Positions 38,452-47,690 of a stretch of DNA of 64,000 bases are shown piece after piece. The translations under genes and the position numbers were made by a program. Each line of letters begins with the position of its first letter. Position 1 is the stretch's first letter. The stretch covers positions 52,857 to 116,856 of the forward strand of contig JBCCEW010000018.1 of assembly GCA_039030075.1 (NCBI GenBank). Direction: 5' to 3'. The notes under the pieces are model-generated. The model made no database searches and had not been told where the DNA came from. It worked only from the letters and a program-made list of their open reading frames with translations. Source of the stretch: Myxococcota bacterium. GTDB taxonomy: Bacteria > Myxococcota_A > UBA9160 > SMWR01.

Positions 38452-39003
38452 CTATCTGGCTTCCTGGGGGGGGCCCGACCCGGCGTGGTTCGGCGTGTCT
38501 GGCCCGCTGTCTTTCGGCGTGTCCAACCGGGCATGCCAGCCCACCAGGAAGAGCGCCCCGAGCAGCACCACCGAGAAGAGGGACATCGAGATCCCGTGCA
38601 GGCGGCGGTAGGCCGCGGCCGCCTCGACGTTGCCGTCGGGCCCGAAGGCCGCGTTGCGCAGGTCGGCCAGCTGGGGGGTCACCCCGTACTCGCTCGCCAG
38701 CGTGAGGGCCGCCAACACGAGGGGCAGGCCGATCGCCACCTTGCCCCGGCCGAGGCCGGCGCCGAGGGCCGCCACGATCACCGCGGCCACCGCCCCCGAC
38801 ACGTGGAGCAGGGCCAATGAGGGGCTCACCAGGCTGCCCGCCACTTCCGCGGAGGGCAGCACCCGGAACGCCAGCGGCGCCACCACCAGGGCGAAGCACA
38901 ACCACGACCCCACCCACGCGGAGAGTGCGAGCCAGAGCCCGGTGCGGGCGGCGACGGCGCCAGGGGGGCGGGAAGAACCGGCGAGGGATTGGACGTCGCT
39001 CAC
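38452..39003 (-). CDS. DUF4149/TMEM205-like membrane protein
   Basis: The protein has 183 residues from a GTG at 39003; the longer frame upstream lacks protein-like sequence. Four helices are visible: GLWLALSAWVGSWLCFALVV, LLHVSGAVAAVIVAALGAGL, AIGLPLVLAALTLASEYGV and SLFSVVLLGALFLVGWHA. The pattern LWLGSLxxFAxVVAPxxFR ... YxRLHxxS is the DUF4149/TMEM205 signature. Function unknown; the C-terminal tail is cytoplasmic and polar. Confidence 0.82.
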   Translation of the reverse strand: MSDVQSLAGSSRPPGAVAARTGLWLALSAWVGSWLCFALVVAPLAFRVLPSAEVAGSLVSPSLALLHVSGAVAAVIVAALGAGLGRGKVAIGLPLVLAALTLASEYGVTPQLADLRNAAFGPDGNVEAAAAYRRLHGISMSLFSVVLLGALFLVGWHARLDTPKDSGPDTPNHAGSGPPQEAR

Positions 39004-39065
39004 GCCGCGAGTCTGGGGGACGCGGGGTCTCACAGCAATGAGGGCGTTCGCGACGAGCGCCTCGG

Positions 39066-40100
39066 CTAGCGCGCCAGTGCGACCAGGCCGCTCGGCGCGT
39101 CGGGCGGCGACATCACCCAGGCGCGTCCCGCCCGCACGCACGCGAGCCCGACCGGGTCGGCTTCCACCGCGGGCACCCGCGCGGCGCCGAGGGTGCGGCG
39201 CAGGGTTTCGACGCCGGCGACGGCCGCCACGTCGGCGAAGCGACAGCCCACCGCGTCGCCACCGGCGGCGCGGTACGCCTGCCAGCCCGCGTCGATGATG
39301 GCAGCGGCACCGGCGAGGTCGTTGCGCGCGATGCCGTCGATTGCGAGGTGCGCGAAGAAGAGGCCGAGATCGAAGGCGGCCGCACCGGCGTGTGCCATCT
39401 CGGGGTCGAGCAGGCGCGCACCGGATTCAGGAATCAGGACGTTCGTCGGCTGCACATCGCCGTGCACCAGCACCGGTCCGCGTCGTCGGCACGCCGCGAA
39501 CACCTCGGCGAGCCGCGCGCCGAAGGCGGCATCCGCCTGCAACGCCTGGGCAGCTTCGCTCAGCGCGTCCGAGAGCGGGAAGTCGTTGGGCTCGAAGGGC
39601 AGGGTGAAGATGTGGGCCAGGTGCAGTCCGAGCACCCCTTCGCCGGCCTCCCCATCCGGAAACGCGGCGAGCTCCGCGTGTTCGAAGCTGCCCGCGTGCA
39701 CCCGACCGAGGAAGGTCGCGATGCGCTCGACCGCCGGTCGTAGGTCGTGCCCTTCGGCGAGCGCGACATCGAAGCGCAGCGCGTCGCCCAGGTCTTCGAG
39801 CACCAGCAGGTGGTTCGCCGCATCCAGCTGGATCACCTGGGGACAGACCCCATCCGGGTCGCGCGCGGCGGCGGCTTCGAAGTAGCGCGCCTCGTGGAGC
39901 AGTCGGCCCGGGTCGGCCTCGTACTCGGGGAACTTCGCCAGGGTGGGGCCGGCCTGCTTCACCACCCAGGAGCGCCCGCCGTCCTCGACCCGGCGCACCC
40001 AGTTGATGTTGCCGTCGCCCGCCGACGAGAGCCGCGCGGAGGGGCCCAGGGGCAGGCCGAGGCCACGTAAGTGCTCGAGAATGCTCGATTCTTTCAGCAC
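39066..40100 (-). CDS. MtnK-like aminoglycoside phosphotransferase-fold kinase
   Basis: The protein has 344 residues from a GTG at 40100. The N-terminal lobe has SSAGDGNINWVRRV and SWVVKQAGPTLAKFPEYE, as in methylthioribose kinases (GDGNLNxVxRV, then IVKQ). The catalytic loop is VHGDVQPTNVLI, followed by LLDPEMAHAGAAAFDLG for the metal-binding DPE. It probably phosphorylates a small sugar. Methylthioribose is the best guess, but no other methionine-salvage gene is nearby. Confidence 0.8.
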   Translation of the reverse strand: MLKESSILEHLRGLGLPLGPSARLSSAGDGNINWVRRVEDGGRSWVVKQAGPTLAKFPEYEADPGRLLHEARYFEAAAARDPDGVCPQVIQLDAANHLLVLEDLGDALRFDVALAEGHDLRPAVERIATFLGRVHAGSFEHAELAAFPDGEAGEGVLGLHLAHIFTLPFEPNDFPLSDALSEAAQALQADAAFGARLAEVFAACRRRGPVLVHGDVQPTNVLIPESGARLLDPEMAHAGAAAFDLGLFFAHLAIDGIARNDLAGAAAIIDAGWQAYRAAGGDAVGCRFADVAAVAGVETLRRTLGAARVPAVEADPVGLACVRAGRAWVMSPPDAPSGLVALAR

Positions 40101-40311
40101 TTTCTGCCGCTCCGCGAAAGTGCATAGAACCCGCAAAAAAACCTCAAGGCCCGGCAACCCCGCGACGAAGAGTGAAGTGTTCGAGCCAAACCAGGGGGGG
40201 GTGAGGTTCGGACGCTTCGCCCCGGCCCACGAGAGTGGGTCCGGGGCGAACTGCATTGGGGCTTCGAGATCGATCGCCCCAGCGCGCCACGCGGGGCCGG
40301 CCCACCGCCAC

Positions 40312-42102
40312 TCAGGCTTCCGGTGCCAGCGGCTCCAGCGTCAGCGGGTCGAGCTTCTCACCCTGGAGTGAGCGCGCGTCCGCGGTGGAGCTTTGCTCGC
40401 TGTGGCAGGCGGCCTGCTCGCCGCGGCCCGCACCCATCGCGCGCCGGGTCTTTCCGGCCAGGCGGTGGAGCTCTTCGGGCGAGAGCACGCCGCGCTTCTC
40501 GAGGATCTCGCGCTGCTCGTCCGAGAGCGCGCTCGACACCTTCGGCAGCTCCCAGGCGTAGCTCTCGTCCTTCCCCGACACGAACTCGGTGATCTCCTTG
40601 CTGATCCGCACCGAGCACCAGTCGTGGCCGCACATCGCGCAGAAGTCGGTGTCCACGTCGAGGTCTTCGTCGTGGTAAGCGCGTGCCGTGTCCGGGTCGA
40701 AGGAGAGTTCGAAGTGCTTCTCCCAGTTGAGTGCGGCCCGGGCCTTGGTGAGCTCGTCGTCGCGGTCGCGGGTGCCCGGGATGCCGAGCGCCACGTCCGC
40801 CGCGTGGGCCGCGATCTTGTAGGCGATCGAGCCCTGCTTCACGTCGTCCTTCTTCGGGAGTCCGAGGTGCTCCTTCGGCGTCACGTAGCAGAGCATCGAC
40901 GCACCGTGGTAGGCCGCCGACGTCGCGCCGATGCAGCTCGTGATGTGGTCGTAGCCCGGGAAGATGTCGGTGACGAGGGGCCCCAACACGTAGAACGGCG
41001 CGCCGTGGCACAGCCGGCGCTGCAGCTTCATGTTGAACTCGATCTGATCGAAGGGCACGTGGCCCGGGCCCTCGATCATTACCTGGCAGCCGTGGCGCCA
41101 GGCGCGCTCGGTGAGCTCGCCCAGCGTCTCGAGCTCGGCGAGTTGGGCGCGGTCGGTGGCGTCGGCCAGGCCGCCCGGGCGCAGGCCGTCGCCGATCGAG
41201 AAGGTCACGTCCCAGCGCCGCACGACTTCGCAGATGTCGTCCCAGATCGAGTACATCAGGTTCTGCTGGCCGTGGTGGAGCATCCACTTCGCCAGCAGCG
41301 AGCCGCCGCGGCTGACGATGCCGATCAGGCGTTCCTTCACGAAGGGCAGGTGCTCGCGGAGCACGCCTGCGTGGATCGTGAAGTAGTCGACGCCCTGGCG
41401 AGCCTGGTGCTCGAGGGTGGCGAGCACGGTCTCGGCGTCGAGGTCCTCGATCTTCTTGCCGAGGATCATGGAATAGATCGGGACCGTGCCGATCGGAACG
41501 GTGCTGTGCTTGACGATCGCCTCGCGCGTGGCGTCGAGGTCGCCGCCGGTGGAGAGGTCCATCACCGTGTCGGCGCCCCAGCGCTCGGCCCAGCGCAGCT
41601 TTTCCACCTCGTCGGCGGTGCCGCTCGAGATCGGCGACGCGCCCATGTTTGCGTTGATCTTCGTCTGGCTCGCACGCCCGATCGCCATCGGGTCGAGCTC
41701 GTGGGCGAGATGCACCTTGTTGGCGGGGATCACCATGCGGCCGGCGGCGACTTCGTCGCGCACCTGCTCGGCGCTGAGGTGAGGCTCGCGCTCGGCGACG
41801 CGTTCCATCTCGGCCGTGATCGTGCCGAGCCGCGCGTGCTCGAGCTGGGTGATCGGCACGAAGCCTTCCGGCGCGTGCCAGCGACCGTCCGAATCCTGCG
41901 TCCAGTCGGGCGGCATGAAATCCCACGCGGTGCGCTGCGACGGCGGCGGCATGCCCGGGGTGTCCGGCGAGCTGAACGCGAGTGTGCCGCCCACTTCCGC
42001 GGGGTTGGCGAAGCTCCCCGGCGTGGTCCCCTGCGCTTCGCTCGAGGGGTTTCCCCCGAGCTTGGGGAGCGTGTAGCGCGAAGACTGGGTCGGATCGCTC
42101 AT
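40312..42102 (-). CDS. thiC: Phosphomethylpyrimidine synthase ThiC
   Basis: The 596-residue protein is full length. The radical-SAM cluster motif is the C-terminal CAMCGHDWC (C-x2-C-x4-C). Other conserved blocks are [29 protein letters not shown] and [20 protein letters not shown]. It converts aminoimidazole ribotide to HMP-phosphate in thiamine synthesis. It is preceded by a TPP riboswitch at 42193-42287, so it should be repressed by thiamine pyrophosphate. The N-terminal 60 residues are variable. Confidence 0.97.
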   Translation of the reverse strand: MSDPTQSSRYTLPKLGGNPSSEAQGTTPGSFANPAEVGGTLAFSSPDTPGMPPPSQRTAWDFMPPDWTQDSDGRWHAPEGFVPITQLEHARLGTITAEMERVAEREPHLSAEQVRDEVAAGRMVIPANKVHLAHELDPMAIGRASQTKINANMGASPISSGTADEVEKLRWAERWGADTVMDLSTGGDLDATREAIVKHSTVPIGTVPIYSMILGKKIEDLDAETVLATLEHQARQGVDYFTIHAGVLREHLPFVKERLIGIVSRGGSLLAKWMLHHGQQNLMYSIWDDICEVVRRWDVTFSIGDGLRPGGLADATDRAQLAELETLGELTERAWRHGCQVMIEGPGHVPFDQIEFNMKLQRRLCHGAPFYVLGPLVTDIFPGYDHITSCIGATSAAYHGASMLCYVTPKEHLGLPKKDDVKQGSIAYKIAAHAADVALGIPGTRDRDDELTKARAALNWEKHFELSFDPDTARAYHDEDLDVDTDFCAMCGHDWCSVRISKEITEFVSGKDESYAWELPKVSSALSDEQREILEKRGVLSPEELHRLAGKTRRAMGAGRGEQAACHSEQSSTADARSLQGEKLDPLTLEPLAPEA

Positions 42103-42192
42103 GGCGGACTCCTGGCGCTGTGCACGGAGGTGCCCAGCTGCGTACGTCGGCGGCGTGCTGCGGAGTCCGAGGGCGCGTGGCCGCGTCCGGGA

Positions 42193-42287
42193 AGCCGTTC
42201 CCTACGCTCGTGTGAACGAGGTCAGGTTCGAAGGGTGTGCTCTCAGGCGCAGCCGTTTCGCGTCGGCTGTTCGCCACCCCCAGGCTC
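42193..42287 (-). promoter_or_regulatory. TPP riboswitch (Thi-box) upstream of thiC
   Basis: On the minus strand the conserved blocks appear in order: GCCTGGGGGTGG, then GCGCCTGAGAGCACACCCTT, CGAACCTGACCTCGTT and CGAGCGTAGGGAACGG. These are the P2/J2-3, pyrimidine-sensor and pyrophosphate-sensor elements of the Thi-box. It lies about 90 bases upstream of the thiC start and should lower expression when TPP is bound. Confidence 0.95.
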
Positions 42288-42408
42288 CGTCGAGTCCTCA
42301 CCCTAACATCGGGGCTCGGGTGCAACAAACGGATCTTCTCCGCGCGTTCGCTACGTTGCCGACGTGCTGAGGGTGAGACCGGGAGAGGCCGCCAGGCGTC
42401 GAGGCGCG

Positions 42409-42990
42409 ATGCGCTGGGCCGCCGCGTGCGCCATCGCCGTCCTGGCCCTCGCCTGCGACCGCAACCTCGAGCCCTTCGATCCCGACGAGCCGACGGTCGA
42501 GCCCGACCTCTCCAAGATCTTCCCCGAAGGTGCCGATCGGGCCCAGCAGCAGGCGCCCGGCCTGCCGCCGGCGCCGAGCGAGGGGGGGCCGTCCCCCGCA
42601 CTCCCCGAAGCCGTGGCAGATGCCGGCGCCTCGCGCGGCTCCGATGGCCCGCCCATCGAAGGCAGCGTCGTGCTCGCTCCGGAGGTCGCGGATGACGCGA
42701 ACCCGCGTGCCATCCTCTTCATCATTGCGCGCCGCGGTGGGGGAGGCCCGCCGCTCGCGGTGAAGCGCATCCCGCGCCCGAGCTTCCCGGTCTCGTTCCA
42801 GCTCGGGCCGGAAGACAAGATGATCCAGCAGATGCCCTTCGTCGGGCCGATCACCTTGACCGCGCGCCTCGACGCGGACGGCAACGCCACCAGCCGGGAG
42901 CCCGGCGACCTGATGGGCAGTGGCGTAGACGGCCCGGTCGACACCGGTGCAACGGGCGTCGTGATCCGGCTGGATACGAAGCTGCCCTAG
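42409..42990 (+). CDS. Lipoprotein with CcmI C-terminal-like domain
   Basis: The protein has 193 residues from the ATG at 42409 (an ATG-like start at 42364 adds a basic tail before the signal). The lipobox is AIAVLALACDRN. A Pro-rich acidic linker follows. The C-terminal domain has GSVVLAPEVADDANPRAILF, then PPLAVKRIPRPSFPVSFQL and TLTARLDADGNATSREPGDL, matching the C-terminal periplasmic domain of cytochrome c biogenesis factor CcmI/CycH. No other ccm gene is adjacent, so the role is uncertain. Confidence 0.75.
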   Translation: MRWAAACAIAVLALACDRNLEPFDPDEPTVEPDLSKIFPEGADRAQQQAPGLPPAPSEGGPSPALPEAVADAGASRGSDGPPIEGSVVLAPEVADDANPRAILFIIARRGGGGPPLAVKRIPRPSFPVSFQLGPEDKMIQQMPFVGPITLTARLDADGNATSREPGDLMGSGVDGPVDTGATGVVIRLDTKLP

Positions 42991-43023
42991 CGCCCCTCGC
43001 TCGGCGGTGGTCGCTCGGTCCGG

Positions 43024-44055
43024 CTAGCGCCGCCGCCGCGCCATCGCGAACACGAGCACGCCGCCCGCGAGCAGCAGCCACGCGCGGCCAGGCTCGGGCA
43101 GCGAGATGATCTCGACGTCGTCGTCCTGCATCTGAGTCTGGGTGCCCGCGCGCCGCGCCGCCCAGGAGTCTTCGGCTTCGGCGACGGCATCGCACGACAT
43201 GTTGATCGGCGGGGGGCCGACGATTCCGAGCTGAGCGACCAACCGACCGTTTGCAGGGTCGCACGGGACAGTTGGCGGCCCCGTCGCACCGGCTCCCGTG
43301 CAGATCGGGTCCAGGAGGATGGGCACGAAGGAGCCGGGCAGGGACCGCGTCGTGTCCTCGATGAAGGCGGTGAACGTGTCGTTCGTGAGGCCGAAGAGCG
43401 GTGTCTCGCGCACGCAGCCGTAGCCGCCCGGCGGATCCACGGGCAGGCTCATCAACGGGAAGTCGCTGAAGACCTGGTTCACTGGCAGCTGCAGCGTCAG
43501 GATCGCGTCGAAGATCGGCAGGGCCGCGATCGCATCGGCTACGGGCAGGCTCGCATCGATCACGCGCCCGAAGGCGGTGAAGCCCACGCCGTCGGTCGAG
43601 TCGAGGAACAGGTTGTCGACCAGGTTCACGAACCACTGGCTCGTGGCGCTGTCGGGCTGTCCGCCCAGCCGCGCCATGGCGATCGTGCCGCGCGTGTTCG
43701 AGAGGCAGGGTTCGTTGGCGATCGGCGGGTCGGTAGGAATGCCAGCGTAGATGGGGCCGACGTCGCGGAAGCCACCGGTCTGGATCACGAACCCGGGCAC
43801 GCTGCGGTGGAAGACGACGTTGTCGTAGTCGCCGTCGTTCATGTAGTTCAAGAAGTTCTGGACGGTGTTGGGCGCGGTGTTCGGATACAGCTCGAGCGTC
43901 ATCAGGCCCATGTTCGTGTTGACCTGAACGTAGACGGCCCCGCTCAGGTCAGGGACACACCCCGCGATCTGCGCGTGCGTCGTCGCCGGTAGCGCCCAGA
44001 GCGCCGCACAGGCGAGCCACGCCAGCGCCCGCAGCCTCGATTCCCGAATCCGCAT
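43024..44055 (-). CDS. Cyclophilin-type peptidyl-prolyl isomerase with PEP-CTERM tail
   Basis: The protein has 343 residues from the ATG at 44055. A signal peptide (ACAALWALPATTHAQ) is followed by a cyclophilin domain: TLELYPNTAPNTVQNFLNYM, then VVFHRSVPGFVIQTGGF, and TIAMARLGGQPDSATSQWFV. An extended region of unknown role leads to the C-terminal PEP-CTERM signal LPEPG, a helix (WLLLAGGVLVFAMA) and RRRR. It should be exported and sorted by an exosortase to the cell surface. Confidence 0.9.
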   Translation of the reverse strand: MRIRESRLRALAWLACAALWALPATTHAQIAGCVPDLSGAVYVQVNTNMGLMTLELYPNTAPNTVQNFLNYMNDGDYDNVVFHRSVPGFVIQTGGFRDVGPIYAGIPTDPPIANEPCLSNTRGTIAMARLGGQPDSATSQWFVNLVDNLFLDSTDGVGFTAFGRVIDASLPVADAIAALPIFDAILTLQLPVNQVFSDFPLMSLPVDPPGGYGCVRETPLFGLTNDTFTAFIEDTTRSLPGSFVPILLDPICTGAGATGPPTVPCDPANGRLVAQLGIVGPPPINMSCDAVAEAEDSWAARRAGTQTQMQDDDVEIISLPEPGRAWLLLAGGVLVFAMARRRR

Positions 44056-44189
44056 GAGAGCCTCCGCAAGGATCGACCAGACTACCACCCGGCCGCGTCT
44101 TCGCGGAAGCCGCCCGCGACGCCTCGCCCGGACGCAAGCGATGCGCAACGCGGACCGGGCGGTTGCGGGCCAGGGGCGGACCGACCGGG

Positions 44190-44792
44190 CTACGGGCCTT
44201 TGCGCCGCGCCGCCTGGCGGACGAACGCCATGCGGTCCTGGCCCCAATAGAGCTTGCGGCCGACGACGAAGGAAGGCACCCCGAAGATGCCGTCGCGCTC
44301 GACGCCCCGCGCCCAGCCATCGCCCACCTCCCGGCGCAGGTCCGGGTCGTGCGCCCACGCCAGCGTGGCTTCCGGGTCGCAGCGCGCCCGGCGCGACGCG
44401 TCGGCGAGCACCTTGTCCTCGCCGAGGTCGAGGCCCTGTTGGAAGCGCTGTCGGAACAGCTGCCGAACCAGCTCCAGCCCCTTCCCGGCACGCAGGGCGC
44501 CGAGGGCAGCTGCGTGGCTGGGCAACCAGTCACAGTCGCCCTGCGAGGGGAAGGTGACGGTCAGCCCTTCCTTGCGCGCGATGCGGCGTACGTCCTGCGC
44601 GAGGTAGGCGACCTTCTGCGGCAGGAGCGACGGGTCGTTCGGGAACTGCTCCGGCGTCGGGAAGACTGGGATGCAGTCGAGCGCGACGCCGAGGTCGCCG
44701 AGTTCTTCCTCGATGCGTTCGGCGGCGAGCCAGGCGTAGGGGCTGCGAAAACTAAAGTAGAAGCGGATCGCGTCCGCGTCGTCGGTGTCCAC
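44190..44792 (-). CDS. 2-hydroxychromene-2-carboxylate isomerase family (DsbA-like fold)
   Basis: The 200-residue protein opens with RFYFSFRSPYAWLAAERIEE. The FxxSPYxxL motif of kappa-class GST/HCCA isomerases is clear and the Ser is the catalytic/glutathione-binding residue. The C-terminal GIFGVPSFVVGRKLYWGQDR is also standard (GVPxFxxxxxxxxWGxDR). Members isomerise hydroxychromene carboxylates in naphthalene degradation or act as glutathione-dependent oxidoreductases. The substrate here is unknown. Confidence 0.92.
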   Translation of the reverse strand: MDTDDADAIRFYFSFRSPYAWLAAERIEEELGDLGVALDCIPVFPTPEQFPNDPSLLPQKVAYLAQDVRRIARKEGLTVTFPSQGDCDWLPSHAAALGALRAGKGLELVRQLFRQRFQQGLDLGEDKVLADASRRARCDPEATLAWAHDPDLRREVGDGWARGVERDGIFGVPSFVVGRKLYWGQDRMAFVRQAARRKGP

Positions 44793-45296
44793 CCTCGTCT
44801 CCGGTTCCCCGCCTCACTTCCGAGTATGCACGAGGCACGGCGCCTCTCCCAACCCCCAAACCCCCCACACAAGAGCGACTGCCGTCTTCGGAGGGTGTTC
44901 GGTTCGTTTCGTGGCTTCGCGGCGGACGTGTCCCCGCGCGTCATGGCTCGCTGCGCGCTCGGCGCCATTCCTCGCTCCCCGGCCCGACGCTCCATCGCGT
45001 CGTCCACGACTTCGCCTCGGGCTGCGCGTGACTTCCGCGCGGGGACACGTCCGCCGCTCGTGCCGTGCGGTTCCGCGGCTCCGCCGCGGGCGCGTTGGCG
45101 GCGGGCGCGCGGCTGGGGCGGTTCCCGAAGCGAAACTCAGCGCAGCCCGAGACGAGGGGGCCACCGACGACACGGAACGTCGATCGGGGAGAGGGGTGGG
45201 AACGCCCGGAGGCTCGCGGCGAGCCATTTCGCGGAGGGAAGCCGCCCCAGCTGGGCGCTGCCCGGCGTCGCCACGCTCGAAGCTCGCGCGGCGACG
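44793..45296. other. Intergenic region with a long inverted-repeat element
   Basis: About 500 bp between the HCCA isomerase gene and the ClC gene. It holds a 22-base perfect inverted repeat (see 44919-45057) and GC-rich low-complexity sequence. No protein-like frame was seen. Confidence 0.6.
44919..45057. repeat. Long-armed inverted repeat element
   Basis: A 22-base arm at 44919-44940, containing GGACGTGTCCCCGCG, is repeated as a perfect reverse complement at 45036-45057. The loop is 95 bases. The whole 139-bp unit could fold into one hairpin. It may be a dispersed palindromic element, and whether it recurs in the genome cannot be told from one copy. Confidence 0.75.
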
Positions 45297-47438
45297 CTAG
45301 AACAGGTCGAGGGACTCGACGGCGTTCTTGGTGCCCGAGACGACCAGGCGGTCGCCCTCGTGAATGATGTCATCGGCCACCGGGACGCGGATCGGCGGTC
45401 GGCCATCGTCGGTGTTGCGCTTGCGCTGGAGCACGATGTGCACGCCGGTCGTGGCCGCGATGTCGGCGTCGCGGATCGAACGCCCGAAGAAGCGCGGCGG
45501 CGCCAGGATCTCCTGGACGACGTAGCCGCCGCCGAGCGCCACCTGCTGCCCCTTGCTCGCCACGAGCATCTGGTCCGACACGCTGCCGGCGAGGTCGCGC
45601 CGTAGCACCTCTTCGTTGTAGGCCTGCATCACGTCGCGCTTGTGCACGCTGCCGATCACCGTCGCGCTCTCGTGCACGCCCACCACGGCTACCTCTTCGG
45701 CGTGAGTGCCGCTGAAGACCTGCATCACCAGGTGGAGGTCGTCGGCGTCCGTCACCGTCGGCGGGCTCGGGTCGGCGAGGTCTCCCGCGACGACGATCGG
45801 ACGCAGCGCCTCCTGCTCGGTGAGCATGCGCGTGAAGTCGCGCAGGTGGAAGGTGCCCACCAGGCGCTCCATGCGGTCGACCACGAAGAAGTCGGTGTGC
45901 TCGCTGCCGAGCACGCGATCGATCACCTCTTCGAAGCCCGCGTCTGCCCGAATCACCTCGGGGCTGCGGTCCATCACCTGATGGACGAAGAGACTGCGCA
46001 AGACATTGCTTGGCTCCTCTTCGAAGAGATCGATCCCGCGCCGCCGGAGCTTCATGGTGTAGATCGAGTCGCGGTGCAGGTAGGTGGTCACCAGGGTGCT
46101 CACCACGCACGCCGCCATCAGCGGCGGAATGATCGTGATGGTCTGGGTGAGCTCGAAGATCATGATGATCGCCGTGATCGGCGCGTGGGTGGTCGCGGCC
46201 ACCACGGCGCCCATCGTCACGAGCGCATAGGCCCCCGACGATGCGGTGGCGTCCGGGAACCACTGATGCACGAAGGTGCCCAGGAAGCCGCCGGTCATCG
46301 CACCCAGGAAGAGAGAGGGCGCGAACACACCGCCCGAGCCGCCCGACCCGATCGTGATCGAGGTGGCCAGGATCTTGATGACGATGAGCGTGCCGAGCAG
46401 CAGCGCCGGCAGTTCGCTCGTGAGCGCGGCACCGATCGTGCTGTAGCCGACGCCGAAGATGTTCGGGAAGAAGATGCCGATCGTCCCGACCAGCGCGCCG
46501 CCGACCATCGCGCGTGCCCACTCGGGGACGGGCACCTTCTCGAAGACGTCCTCGGTGCGGTAGAGCGTGAACATGAAGCCCAGCGCTACGAAGCCCGCAA
46601 CGAAGCCGGCGCCCATGTAGGGGACCAGCTCGAAGGGACTCACGAGCTCGTAGGAAGGCACCGGGAACGCGGGGTGGTTCCCCAGGAAGAAGCGCGAGAC
46701 GACCGTCGCGACCACCGACGAGATCACGATCGGCGAGAGCTGGGCAACCGCGAAGTTGCCGACCACCACTTCGGCGGCGAAGAGCGCGCCCGCGATGGGC
46801 GCGTTGAAGGTGGCCGACACGCCGGCGGCCGCGCCGCAGCCGACGATCGTGCGCAGCTGAGCGGGCGGCAGCTTCAAGAGCTGCCCAATCGAAGAGCCCA
46901 GCGCCGAGCCGATCTGCACGATCGGACCTTCGCGTCCCACCGAGCCGCCGGAACCGATCGAGATCGCCGATGCGAGCGCCTTCACTCCGACGACCCGCGG
47001 CCGCATGATCCCGCCGCGCAGCGCCACCGCGGCCATCACCTCGGGCACGCCGTGGCCCTTCGCCTCTCGCGCGAAGAAGTAGATCAGCGGCCCGACGATC
47101 AAGCCGCCGATCGCGGGTAGCGCGACGCTCCAGTACCAGGGCAGCCGACGCGCGACTTCCAGCGGGTCCTGGGCTTCTGCGAGGACGCCCTCTTCGAACA
47201 GGGCGGTGATGCCGTCGCTGCCCTCGAAGAAGAGGGCCTGTACGAAGCGGATCAGGAAACGGAAGACGACGGCGCCGAGCGCGCCGGTGAGGCCCACGCC
47301 CACCGCCACGAGCACCATGTACAGATGCCCCCCGGAGCGTGCGGAGGGGCTCTGTCCGACCGGCGCGGCGATGGCGCACCTCGAAGCGGGGGGTGGTGGA
47401 GGACGGCGGGGTCGGGGCCGTGGGCCGAAGGCGACCAC
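45297..47438 (-). CDS. ClC-family chloride transporter with CBS and TrkA-C domains
   Basis: The protein has 713 residues from a GTG at 47438 (a later start near residue 40 is possible). The ClC selectivity motifs are present: ISIGSGGSVGREGPIVQIGS, with the gating Glu typical of H+/Cl- exchangers, and GSGGSGGVFAPSLF. About 11 helices occupy residues 40-470. A CBS pair (VMDRSPEVIRADAGFEEV, VIGSVHKRDVMQAYNEE) and a C-terminal RCK-C/TrkA-C domain (IRDADIAATTGVHIVLQRK, IHEGDRLVVSGT) follow. It exchanges chloride for protons and may be regulated by nucleotides or ligands. Confidence 0.95.
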   Translation of the reverse strand: MVAFGPRPRPRRPPPPPASRCAIAAPVGQSPSARSGGHLYMVLVAVGVGLTGALGAVVFRFLIRFVQALFFEGSDGITALFEEGVLAEAQDPLEVARRLPWYWSVALPAIGGLIVGPLIYFFAREAKGHGVPEVMAAVALRGGIMRPRVVGVKALASAISIGSGGSVGREGPIVQIGSALGSSIGQLLKLPPAQLRTIVGCGAAAGVSATFNAPIAGALFAAEVVVGNFAVAQLSPIVISSVVATVVSRFFLGNHPAFPVPSYELVSPFELVPYMGAGFVAGFVALGFMFTLYRTEDVFEKVPVPEWARAMVGGALVGTIGIFFPNIFGVGYSTIGAALTSELPALLLGTLIVIKILATSITIGSGGSGGVFAPSLFLGAMTGGFLGTFVHQWFPDATASSGAYALVTMGAVVAATTHAPITAIIMIFELTQTITIIPPLMAACVVSTLVTTYLHRDSIYTMKLRRRGIDLFEEEPSNVLRSLFVHQVMDRSPEVIRADAGFEEVIDRVLGSEHTDFFVVDRMERLVGTFHLRDFTRMLTEQEALRPIVVAGDLADPSPPTVTDADDLHLVMQVFSGTHAEEVAVVGVHESATVIGSVHKRDVMQAYNEEVLRRDLAGSVSDQMLVASKGQQVALGGGYVVQEILAPPRFFGRSIRDADIAATTGVHIVLQRKRNTDDGRPPIRVPVADDIIHEGDRLVVSGTKNAVESLDLF

Positions 47439-47503
47439 GCGCGGCGGATGCTAGTCGATCGCTCGCGCTTCGTCGCGGCCCGGGCGCGCGATCCGGGCGC
47501 CAC

Positions 47504-47532
47504 TTGACAGTGCCGCGCCGTCGATCGACACT
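47504..47532 (+). promoter_or_regulatory. Predicted promoter of the asd leader transcript
   Basis: TTGACA at 47504-47509, a 17-base spacer and GACACT at 47527-47532 form a sigma-70-like promoter. Transcription would start about 47539-47540, which is the A of the leader ATG, so the leader mRNA may be leaderless. The -10 element is only a partial match. Confidence 0.6.
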
Positions 47533-47539
47533 GCGCGCG

Positions 47540-47620
47540 ATGCGTTTCCGCGCCACCGCTCCGACGATCACCACGAAGACTGCGACGAAGCCGCAGACGA
47601 CGACGGAGACCCCCGTCTAG
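47540..47620 (+). CDS. Threonine-rich leader peptide (asd attenuator)
   Basis: A 26-residue frame: MRFRATAPTITTKTATK, then PQTTTETPV and TAG. Ten of 26 residues are Thr, including three in a row. It ends four bases before the antiterminator arm and 26 bases before the terminator stem, and lies just upstream of asd. Low charged threonyl-tRNA would stall the ribosome on the Thr codons. The layout matches thr-operon leaders (thrL type). Confidence 0.75.
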   Translation: MRFRATAPTITTKTATKPQTTTETPV

Positions 47621-47624
47621 CCCT

Positions 47625-47690
47625 GGCCGGAAGCCACGAGTTCTCACGAACGCCCTTCCGGCCCCGCCCGGAGGGGCGTTCGGTTTTTGG
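47625..47690 (+). terminator. Attenuator: antiterminator arm plus Rho-independent terminator
   Basis: GGCCGGAAG (47625-47633) is the exact complement of CTTCCGGCC (47655-47663). The latter is also part of the terminator hairpin: CGAACGCCC (47647-47655) pairs with GGGCGTTCG (47674-47682), with an inner TCCGG/CCGGA stem, followed by a T5 run at 47684-47688. The two structures are mutually exclusive, which is the hallmark of transcription attenuation. Confidence 0.82.

Noticed and set aside
40393..42306. A 637-residue plus-strand open frame
   Set aside because: It is the antisense shadow of thiC, which is unmistakable on the minus strand.
47339..47620. A 93-residue frame ending with the Thr-rich leader
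   Set aside because: The first 67 codons are antisense to the ClC gene and its promoter region. Only the last 26 codons, downstream of the TTGACA promoter, make sense.
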